This document shows positions 1 through 5,469 of a DNA stretch of 5,469 nucleotides, one piece after another. Source of the DNA: Planctomycetota bacterium. GTDB lineage: Bacteria > Planctomycetota > Phycisphaerae > Phycisphaerales > Phycisphaeraceae. Positions within the stretch are counted from its first letter, which is position 1. Every line of letters begins with the position of its first letter. The position numbers and the translations under genes are program-made. The stretch covers positions 1 to 5,469 of the forward strand of contig JAJUHR010000142.1 of the NCBI GenBank assembly GCA_029267795.1. The letters are read 5' to 3'. The notes beneath the pieces are model-generated. The model was not told where the DNA came from. It worked only from the letters and a program-made list of their open reading frames with translations, and made no database searches.

Positions 1-2412
1 CTGCGAAGCGTCCATCTCGCCCAACCCCTTGAACCGCTTGATCTCGATCCCTTGCTTGCCGGCCTCCAGCACCGCGGGCACCACCTGCGACAGGTTCGCC
101 ACGTCCACCACTCGCTCTTCCCCCTTGGGCTCCTTGATCCGCAGCGCGAACTTCGTCGGCGGCTTCTCGCCGCTCGGCGACACCTCCAGCTGCAGCGAGT
201 AGTCCTCCATCGACAGCCCGAACTCCGCCAGCCTCGCCATCAGCCGCTCGATCTCCTTCACCTCGTGCAGCTCCTTGCGGATCGCCCTGACGCGGGCGTC
301 CCCAGCGGCTTCGGCAGCACCCCCCGCAGGGGCCTCGTCCCCGATCAGAATGTCCAGCTCCGGGTCCGATTGCTTGACCCCGCGCTCCCGGCAGAACTCC
401 GCCTCCTGCTCTTCAGACCAGAAGTAATGGTCCACCAACGCACCGCTCTCGTCCGGCACCTGCAGGCGGATACGGGGTAGGCGCTGACGCCCCACCGGGT
501 CCCTGGACCGCAGCCCCAGCAGGTCCTCCAGCCGGATCCCACGCCGCTCCAAGGTCCGCGCCTGCTCCCCGATCTGCTCCAGCAGGTCGAACACCACCCG
601 CAGCTGCGTGCCAGACAACCGCAGCGCCTCCCGCTGCTGCCCGTCCCGGACGCTCAACGCCACCCCCTCCAACCCCAGGTCCCGCAGCACCGCCCGCATC
701 CGCTGCTCGTTCAACACGTACTCGCTCTTCTTGTTCCGAGTGATCTGGTACAGCGGCGGCTGCGCGATGTACACCCGGTTCTGACGGATCAGCTCCGGCA
801 TCTGCCGGAAGAAAAACGTCAGCAGCAGCGTCCGGATGTGCGACCCGTCCACGTCCGCGTCCGTCATGATGATCACCTTGCCGTACCGCAGCTTCGAGAG
901 GTCGAAATCATCCGCCCCAATCCCGCAGTTCAGCGCCTGGATGATCGTGCGGATCTCCTCGAACCCCAGCACCCGGTCCAGCCGGGCCTTTTCCACGTTC
1001 AGGATCTTGCCCTTCAGCGGCAGGATCGCCTGCGTCCGGCTGTCGCGCCCCGCCTTCGCCGACCCACCAGCCGAATCCCCCTCCACCAGGTAGATCTCCG
1101 AGCTCTCCACCTCCCGCGACGTGCAGTCGTACAACTTGCCCGGCAATCCATCGCTGTCGAACGCGCCCTTGCGCCGCGTCAGCTCCCGGGCCTTCCGCGC
1201 CGCCTCCCGCGCCTGCGCCGCCAGGATCCCCTTCATGCAGATCCGCCGCGCATCCCCCGGGTGCTCCTCCAGCCACGACGCCAGACGGTCCCCCACCGCC
1301 GAATTCACGAACGACTCCACCTCGCTGTTGCCCAGCTTCGTCTTCGTCTGCCCCTCAAACTGCGGGTCCGGCACCTTCACCGACAGCACCGCCGCCATCC
1401 CCTCCCGCAGGTCCTCACCCGTCGGCGCCGTGTCCCCCTTGAGGATGTTGTTGGCCTTGGCGTACACGTTCAACGTCCGCGTCAGCGCCGTCTTGAAACC
1501 CGACAGGTGCGTCCCCCCCTCGATCGTGTTGATGTTGTTCGCGAAGCTCAACAGCGTCTCGTTGTACGAGTCGTTGTACTGGATCGCCACCTCGCACGTC
1601 AGGTGCGAGGACTCGTCCGTCACCGCGATGCAGATCGGCGGGTCGTTCAGAACGTTCTTGCCCTCGTTCAACGCCCGCACAAACTGGGCGATGCCCTCCT
1701 TGAAGAAAAACACCTCCTTCTTGTGTGTCCGCTCGTCCTCCACCGTCACGTTCAGACCCGGGTTCAGATACGCCAGCTCGCGGAGCCGGCCGACCACCGT
1801 CTCGTACCGGAACTGCGTGTCGGGAAACACCTGCGGGTCCGGCTTGAAGGTGACCTTCGTGCCGCTGCGGACGCGCTCCCCGATCACGTGCAACGGCTCG
1901 GTCACCACGCCCCGATCGAATGACATCGCGTACAGCTTGCCCCCGCGGGACACCTCCACCTCCATCCACTCGCTCAACGCGTTGACCACGCTGGCCCCCA
2001 CCCCGTGCAGCCCGCCGGACACCTTGTACGACTCGTGGTCGAACTTGCCCCCAGCGTGCAGGACGGTCATGACGATCTCCACCGTCGGCCGACCGTTCAG
2101 CAGCGGGTTCTCGTGCTTGTACGGCCCCACGGGAATCCCCGACCCGTCGTCGACCACGCTCACCGACCCGTCCGCGTTGATCTTGACGCTGATGTTCGAG
2201 CACCGACCCGCCATGTGCTCGTCGATCGAGTTATCGACGATCTCGTAAACCAGATGGTGCAGCCCACGCGTCGTCGTGTCCCCAATGTACATCCCCGGAC
2301 GCTTACGCACCGCGTCGAGGCCCTCAAGAACCTTGATGTTCTCTTCGGTGTATGCGGCCGGCGGCGGCTGGGTCAGCCCACCAGTCGAGGTCACAGGCAT
2401 GGCTTCGTCCAT
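1..2412 (-). CDS. gyrB: DNA gyrase subunit B (C-terminus cut by window edge)
   Basis: GyrB is the cytoplasmic ATPase/TOPRIM subunit that, with GyrA as A2B2, introduces negative supercoils using ATP. Read from the sequence: 804 codons in one frame without a stop. The GHKL ATPase region shows YEIVDNSIDE (Glu57, equivalent to E. coli catalytic Glu42, and Asn61), DDGSGIP (Asp88-Pro94) and GGLHGVGAS (133-141). The transducer has QTKTKLG (355-361), with the ATP-contacting lysine at 357. The TOPRIM domain has EGDSAGG (444-450) and DADVDGS (518-524), supplying Glu444, Asp518, Asp520 and Asp522. AQPPLY (550-555) is followed by an insert of about 200 residues before KRFKGLGEM (792-800). B. subtilis-type GyrB lacks this insert, while E. 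coli GyrB has one at the same place. About 50 residues should be missing beyond the edge, giving roughly 850 in total. The start is the ATG at 2412. An in-frame ATG at 2400 would remove only four residues. Ser91 replaces the usual arginine. The EGDSAGG and QTK motifs and the insert favour GyrB over ParE. Confidence 0.98.
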   Translation of the reverse strand, partial: MDEAMPVTSTGGLTQPPPAAYTEENIKVLEGLDAVRKRPGMYIGDTTTRGLHHLVYEIVDNSIDEHMAGRCSNISVKINADGSVSVVDDGSGIPVGPYKHENPLLNGRPTVEIVMTVLHAGGKFDHESYKVSGGLHGVGASVVNALSEWMEVEVSRGGKLYAMSFDRGVVTEPLHVIGERVRSGTKVTFKPDPQVFPDTQFRYETVVGRLRELAYLNPGLNVTVEDERTHKKEVFFFKEGIAQFVRALNEGKNVLNDPPICIAVTDESSHLTCEVAIQYNDSYNETLLSFANNINTIEGGTHLSGFKTALTRTLNVYAKANNILKGDTAPTGEDLREGMAAVLSVKVPDPQFEGQTKTKLGNSEVESFVNSAVGDRLASWLEEHPGDARRICMKGILAAQAREAARKARELTRRKGAFDSDGLPGKLYDCTSREVESSEIYLVEGDSAGGSAKAGRDSRTQAILPLKGKILNVEKARLDRVLGFEEIRTIIQALNCGIGADDFDLSKLRYGKVIIMTDADVDGSHIRTLLLTFFFRQMPELIRQNRVYIAQPPLYQITRNKKSEYVLNEQRMRAVLRDLGLEGVALSVRDGQQREALRLSGTQLRVVFDLLEQIGEQARTLERRGIRLEDLLGLRSRDPVGRQRLPRIRLQVPDESGALVDHYFWSEEQEAEFCRERGVKQSDPELDILIGDEAPAGGAAEAAGDARVRAIRKELHEVKEIERLMARLAEFGLSMEDYSLQLEVSPSGEKPPTKFALRIKEPKGEERVVDVANLSQVVPAVLEAGKQGIEIKRFKGLGEMDASQ

Positions 2413-2418
2413 GGGGAT

Positions 2419-2428
2419 CTCATCTTCC
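2419..2428 (-). promoter_or_regulatory. weak ribosome-binding region of gyrB
   Basis: Upstream of the ATG at 2412 the minus strand reads GGAAGATGAG. GGAAG ends 11 nt from the start codon, and GAG ends 6 nt from it. Neither is a full Shine-Dalgarno, but the purine-rich stretch at this distance favours the ATG at 2412 over the one at 2400. A stronger GGAGGGGG run lies about 40 nt upstream, too far away to serve this start. Confidence 0.4.
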
Positions 2429-2439
2429 GTGCAACCTGG

Positions 2440-2457
2440 GGAGGTCCAGCCCCCTCC
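2440..2457 (-). other. possible small stem-loop in gyrB leader
   Basis: On the minus strand GGAGG (2457-2453) can pair with CCTCC (2444-2440) across an 8-nt loop, placing a short GC stem about 28 nt upstream of the gyrB start. It would sequester the only strong SD-like sequence in the leader. A five-base-pair stem is easily found by chance at this GC content, so this is a weak call. Confidence 0.2.
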
Positions 2458-2534
2458 GGCGATTCCCTGCAGGTTAACCGCCCTGAAAAGTACGCGAACA
2501 AATCCAAGATTTTTCGCTATTTCAGCAAACTTTG

Positions 2535-2540
2535 ATTATA
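2535..2540 (-). promoter_or_regulatory. candidate -10 element for gyrB
   Basis: The minus strand reads TATAAT, a perfect sigma-70-type -10 hexamer. It lies in the only AT-rich stretch of the gap: 2491-2550 is about two-thirds A+T, while the flanking genes are strongly GC-rich. No good -35 is visible at 16-18 nt spacing. The hexamer there, TGGTGA, matches TTGACA at only three positions. Initiation would be expected near 2528, giving a leader of about 115 nt before the gyrB ATG. The hexamer overlaps the 8-bp palindrome ATAGCTAT at 2538-2545, a possible operator-like site. Confidence 0.5.
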
Positions 2541-2656
2541 GCTATGAACAACCCCCTTCACCACACGCCGAACGTCCGCCGCTGCAGCACCCAACTCGAT
2601 AACCGGCCACCTCTTGCGCGATCCTGAAAAACCAGACGCCCAATCCGGACCACGAC

Positions 2657-2684
2657 ATCTAGCCACCCGTGGCAACCTGCGGTT
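2657..2684 (+). repeat. degenerate REP-like repeat, copy A
   Basis: The core 2661-2684 matches 2834-2857 at 20 of 24 positions, including the shared string GTGGCAACC followed by GCGGTT. The palindrome intact in the other copy is broken here: the left arm reads CCACCCGT against the right arm ACCTGCGG, leaving five of eight pairs. It begins with ATCTAGCC, a string also present at 2772-2779. It looks like a decayed member of a dispersed palindromic family. Comparing it with other intergenic regions of the same genome would settle this. Confidence 0.55.
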
Positions 2685-2698
2685 ACGAACTCGGGTGC

Positions 2699-2720
2699 CA
2701 CCGCTTGCTTGCAAGTGGTG
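2699..2720. repeat. 9-bp hairpin with CTTG loop
   Basis: CACCGCTTG (2699-2707) pairs with CAAGTGGTG (2712-2720) across the 4-nt loop CTTG. The nine pairs include one G-T wobble. There is no T-tract on either side, so it is not a typical intrinsic terminator. The GGTGCCACC-type arm resembles short palindromic repeats that I recall as common between genes in planctomycetes, which is an unverified recollection. It lies 14 bases past repeat copy A in the same intergenic cluster. Confidence 0.45.
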
Positions 2721-2771
2721 CAGTAGAGTGCGCTGTGCTCACCACTCGTAGGGCAGATCATTGACGTGCCA

Positions 2772-2799
2772 ATCTAGCCCGCGTGGGTGCCTGAGGCTA
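2772..2799 (+). repeat. possible third, divergent repeat copy B
   Basis: It starts with ATCTAGCC exactly as at 2657. Allowing a one-base gap, it continues with CGTGG and then CCTG.GG.TA in the same order as copy A. It can fold by TAGCC (2775-2779) pairing with GGCTA (2795-2799) around a 15-nt loop. The similarity beyond the first eight bases is modest, so membership of the same family is an inference. Confidence 0.3.
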
Positions 2800-2833
2800 A
2801 GCGCAGCGCGCCCCACTCCGTAGCGCCCCGCCC

Positions 2834-2857
2834 AGCCGCGGGTGGCAACCCGCGGTT
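2834..2857 (+). repeat. REP-like palindrome, copy C, just past the TPR gene stop
   Basis: CCGCGGGT (2836-2843) and ACCCGCGG (2848-2855) form a perfect 8-bp inverted repeat around the loop GGCA. An outer A-T pair and a G-T wobble are possible. It matches 2661-2684 at 20 of 24 positions. It begins about 25 nt downstream of the TPR gene's stop codon at 2881-2883, so the folded transcript could protect the 3' end or slow polymerase. No U-run follows on the minus strand, so a classical intrinsic terminator is not supported. Confidence 0.6.
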
Positions 2858-2880
2858 CGTGGTTCTAACGGCCAATCCGC

Positions 2881-5469
2881 CTACAACAAAATGTCCCGCT
2901 CACGCTCGGGCCCATCGAAAGGCGCCGTAGGCTCCCCCGGAAGCTCCTTCGGAGACTCCTCCGGCAGCCGATCCTCCGGGGGGACCGCGGGCGCCGGCGA
3001 TACAGGCTCCCTCGCCGCGGGAAGCTCGGGCACCTCCCCAGCCTTCACCGCTTCGATCTTCCCCCGCAGCTTCTCCCCCAGACCGGGAAGCTCCGGATCC
3101 TGATCCTCATCCGCCTCCGGCAGCACTACCAGCCCCGCCTGCCAAACCGCCACCGCCGCCTCGGCATCGCCGCCGCGGTACAGCGCGTCGCCCAGGTGGC
3201 TTAAGATCACCGGATATTCACCCCCACGCGCCGCCCTCGCCCGCCGCAGCCAGAACACCGCTTCATCGAACCGGCCGATCTTGTAGTACGCCCACCCCAT
3301 CGAATCGAGAAACGCCGCGTTCTCCCCTTCCGACTCCACCGCGATGCGGATCATCCCCAGAGCTCGTTCGAGGTCCCGGCCCCCATTCAACCAGGCATAC
3401 CCCAACGCGTTGTTGGCGTTGGCGTGCCGCGGATCCATCGCCAGCACCCGTTCGAGCAATCGCTCGGATCGCTCGTGCTCTCCACGACGCTCGCACAGCA
3501 TCGCCCAATCGAACAGCAAATCAGCGGTGAGCGAGGGAAAACGGTCCAGCGCCCGTTCGTACTCCTGGTCCGCCCGATCCGGATCGCCCGCCTCCGTCCA
3601 GGCCCGCCCCAGCAGATTCACCAGCGCCCGCGGCTGATCGCCGGGGTCCTCCAGCGCCGCTTCAAGCACCTCCACCGCCTGCTGCGGTCGGTCGTACTCC
3701 AAATACAGCGCCGCCAGACTCCGCGCCCGTTCCGGGCTCGCCGGGGCTAGCATCAACAGCCGCTCGGTCACCTCGAACGATCGCTCCCGGTCGCCGCTGC
3801 GCTCGTAATGCCGCCGGGCCAGCATCAGCAACCCCCGATCCTCGGGCTCGCCGACCAACCGCTCCGCCAGGATCGACTCCGCCCGCTCAGCCGCCCCGCA
3901 CTGGAACAAAATCTCCAGCAGCGTGTCGAGCGTGGCCAGGTCCCTCGGCTTATCCGCCAGCAGGCTCCGCAGCAGCCCCTGGGCCATTTCCGCCGTCCGC
4001 GCCTTATCCCCAGCCAGACGATAGAACCGCAGCGCCACCGCCATCAGCCGTTGGTCGTTCGGGTCCTCCTGCAGCCGCACGCTCAGCAACCTCTCAGCCT
4101 CCTCGCGGCGGTCGGTCCTCAGCAGCAACTCCGACAGCAACTGCAGCCCCTCAGGGTCTTGCGCATCCTCCACCAGCAATTGCCGCAGCACCGGCTCAGC
4201 CTGCTCCATCTGCCCGCTGGCCAGTAGCCACTTGGACCGCTCCAGCCGGGCCAGCCGACTCTGAGGAATCTGGTCGATCAGCCGCTGCAGCAGCCGCCGA
4301 TACCGCTCATCGGAAACCACAAGGTGACCGGATCGGCTCGGGTCGTACAGACGCAACAATGCCTCGTATAGCTCCTCCGCCCGCGGCTGCACGTCCAAAC
4401 CCTCTAGCAGCACCCGCTCCGCCGACGCCGTGTCCCCCTTCTCCAAGTACAACTCGGCTTGGGTCCGGATCAGGTCCACGTCCAGTGGCCGGCTGGCCAG
4501 CAACCGTTCGACCATCCCGATCGCCTCGTTGATCCGCCCCGCCTCACGCAACACCCGGACCCGCAACTTCACCACCCGACGATCCGCTGAATCCTCCAAT
4601 GGCCCGACCACCTCGGCTGCTTGATCCACCTCGCCCGCGTCAAGCAGCAAATGGCCCAACTCCACCCGGGCCTCGATCAACGACGGGTCGGAAGCGATCG
4701 CCCCCTCGAACTCCGCCACAGCCTCCTCCCCCCGCCCGGCCCGACGCAAAGCCTTCCCCGCCAGCAACCGCATTACCGCAGCCGCCCTCTCTTCGGCCGG
4801 TAGCCTCTGGATCGCCTCGTACAGACCCGCCGCGTCACCCCAGGTCGACATCAGCCCCGCCGCGTACTCGTCCGCCGCACGCGGCACCCGACCGATCAGT
4901 GAAGCGGTAAGCCGGATCGCCTCGCGTGCACGCGGCCCCCCTCGGTCCGGGTCACTCAACTGCAGCTTCAGTAACCGGGCGAACACCGCTTGATCCTCGG
5001 GATGGGCGTCCAGGTGCGCCCAGAGGAACCGGCCCGCCTCACGGGCGTCCAGCAAGTCCGCGATCGTCAGCGCCAGCAACGGTGTAGGGTGCCCCCCGTC
5101 GTAACTCTCACGCAGCGCACCTACCAACTCCCCACGCGGCGCACCGTGGTCTGCCAGGTACCGCACCAGGTTCAGAACCGCCGGATCGGACCCCTTCTCA
5201 CGCAAACGCTCCACGACCGCAGCCGACGCCGCCGAAACCTCCCCCACCCGCATCAGCGCATACACCCGCCGCCTCAGCAACGCGCTCTGGTCGCCGCGGC
5301 CCAGCTTCGCCGCACGCTCGTAGAACGTCACAGCCTCCCCGGGACGGCCCAGCCGGCTGTACGCGTCACCCAGCATCTGCAAAACCAGGCTCCGCTGCCC
5401 TTCCAGCACCGCCAATTCACGAGAGGCCCGCGAGTACCGGTCGAACTCGATCGAAGCGCTCAGATAAGA
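2881..5469 (-). CDS. large tetratricopeptide-repeat protein (N-terminus cut by window edge)
   Basis: The frame is open from the right edge to the TAG at 2881-2883, giving 862 visible codons. A TTG at 5415 could be read as a start, but the 18 codons before it continue in frame as plausible amphipathic helix (FDRYSRASRELAVLEGQ). The true start therefore probably lies outside. Counting from the edge, about 17 TPR-like helical pairs run from residue 28 to 785. Examples are LGDAYSRLGRPGEAVTFYERA near 33-53 and a C-terminal trio with NALGYAW (about 688), LDSMGWAYYKIGRFDEA (about 721) and HLGDALYRGG (about 757). Residues 96-230 are less regular. The last 75 or so are Pro/Glu-rich with no regular repeat, probably disordered. 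TPR arrays are protein-binding scaffolds, and the partner here is unknown. No catalytic motif or membrane segment is visible, and any signal peptide or lipobox would be off-window. The C-terminal trio resembles TPR proteins of Gram-negative envelopes, but that location is only a guess. Confidence 0.92.
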   Translation of the reverse strand, partial: SYLSASIEFDRYSRASRELAVLEGQRSLVLQMLGDAYSRLGRPGEAVTFYERAAKLGRGDQSALLRRRVYALMRVGEVSAASAAVVERLREKGSDPAVLNLVRYLADHGAPRGELVGALRESYDGGHPTPLLALTIADLLDAREAGRFLWAHLDAHPEDQAVFARLLKLQLSDPDRGGPRAREAIRLTASLIGRVPRAADEYAAGLMSTWGDAAGLYEAIQRLPAEERAAAVMRLLAGKALRRAGRGEEAVAEFEGAIASDPSLIEARVELGHLLLDAGEVDQAAEVVGPLEDSADRRVVKLRVRVLREAGRINEAIGMVERLLASRPLDVDLIRTQAELYLEKGDTASAERVLLEGLDVQPRAEELYEALLRLYDPSRSGHLVVSDERYRRLLQRLIDQIPQSRLARLERSKWLLASGQMEQAEPVLRQLLVEDAQDPEGLQLLSELLLRTDRREEAERLLSVRLQEDPNDQRLMAVALRFYRLAGDKARTAEMAQGLLRSLLADKPRDLATLDTLLEILFQCGAAERAESILAERLVGEPEDRGLLMLARRHYERSGDRERSFEVTERLLMLAPASPERARSLAALYLEYDRPQQAVEVLEAALEDPGDQPRALVNLLGRAWTEAGDPDRADQEYERALDRFPSLTADLLFDWAMLCERRGEHERSERLLERVLAMDPRHANANNALGYAWLNGGRDLERALGMIRIAVESEGENAAFLDSMGWAYYKIGRFDEAVFWLRRARAARGGEYPVILSHLGDALYRGGDAEAAVAVWQAGLVVLPEADEDQDPELPGLGEKLRGKIEAVKAGEVPELPAAREPVSPAPAVPPEDRLPEESPKELPGEPTAPFDGPERERDILL

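Larger units (their letters stand above)
2413..2880. other. intergenic region between TPR gene and gyrB
   Basis: This 468-base gap has no convincing protein gene on either strand. From the gyrB side it contains a GC-rich leader (2413-2490), an AT-rich promoter-like stretch (2491-2550), an unremarkable stretch (2551-2655) in which I see nothing, and a repeat-rich stretch (2656-2860) with related palindromic elements and a separate hairpin. Small open frames of 65-67 codons cross it on the minus strand, but they run through the repeats and match no protein family I recognise. No tRNA or known riboswitch fold was recognised. Confidence 0.8.

Noticed and set aside
838..2248. Long plus-strand open frames (838-1923 and 1121-2248) opposite gyrB
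   Set aside because: They lie antisense to a fully supported gyrB frame. Their products are Arg/Pro/His- or Ser-rich without recognisable motifs, as expected from the reverse frames of a GC-rich gene.
2517..2714. Minus-strand 65-codon frame in the gap, considered as a degraded dciA-like gene
   Set aside because: No DciA or other family motif is visible, and the frame crosses the promoter-like AT stretch and the repeats.
2558..2761. Minus-strand 67-codon frame with CPTSG and CTTC cysteines suggesting a small zinc-binding protein
   Set aside because: It runs through the hairpin and repeat copy A, its later half has no cysteine pair or family resemblance, and no ribosome-binding site is evident. 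Chance is the simpler explanation.
2836..2855. Classical intrinsic terminator for the TPR gene
   Set aside because: The 8-bp GC palindrome is real, but no T-tract follows it on the minus strand. It is better described as a REP-like repeat that may act at the mRNA 3' end.
2413..2880. Replication origin or DnaA-box cluster next to gyrB
   Set aside because: I found no TTATCCACA-like boxes on either strand, and the only AT-rich stretch is about 60 bases long and is explained by a promoter.
4599..4910. Plus-strand Pro/Arg-rich 103-codon frame
   Set aside because: It is a low-complexity shadow opposite the TPR coding sequence, with no motif.
5413..5415. TTG as the start codon of the TPR gene
   Set aside because: The frame stays open for 18 more codons to the window edge with helix-like sequence that fits the repeat pattern, so an internal codon is more likely.

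Overview
The window reads as an ordinary chromosomal segment of a high-GC Gram-negative bacterium. It holds two protein genes, both on the minus strand and both cut by the window edges, separated by a 468-base gap. The GyrB has a long insert in its TOPRIM-side C-terminal half, and the gap carries GGGTGGCAACCC-type palindromes. Together with the very long TPR protein, these make me lean towards Planctomycetota, perhaps a Phycisphaerae-like lineage. That placement rests on remembered family features and was not checked by any search.

Region 1 (1-2412, minus) is gyrB, the ATPase/TOPRIM subunit of DNA gyrase. It runs without a frame break from an ATG at 2412 to the left edge: 804 codons, ending just after the conserved KGLGEM motif, with roughly the last 50 residues outside. 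The GHKL ATP-binding motifs and the TOPRIM metal-binding motifs can be read directly. One usually conserved ATP-pocket arginine (E. coli Arg76) is a serine here.

Region 2 (2413-2880) has no convincing gene. Next to gyrB is an AT-rich stretch with a perfect TATAAT hexamer on the minus strand, the best candidate for a gyrB promoter with a leader of about 115 nt. The half nearer the TPR gene holds two, possibly three, related imperfect palindromic repeats and a separate 9-bp hairpin, resembling a cluster of REP-like intergenic elements.

Region 3 (2881-5469, minus) encodes a large tetratricopeptide-repeat protein of at least 862 residues. Its reading frame is open through the right edge, so its true start lies outside the window. 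About 17 TPR-like helical pairs are followed by a Pro/Glu-rich, probably disordered tail.

The TPR gene lies upstream of gyrB in the direction of transcription, but the long gap, the hairpin just after its stop and the separate promoter candidate suggest that the two are transcribed independently. I found no tRNA, rRNA, CRISPR, insertion sequence or clear novel multi-gene system. The most unusual material is the repeat cluster in the gap and the GyrB active-site substitution.
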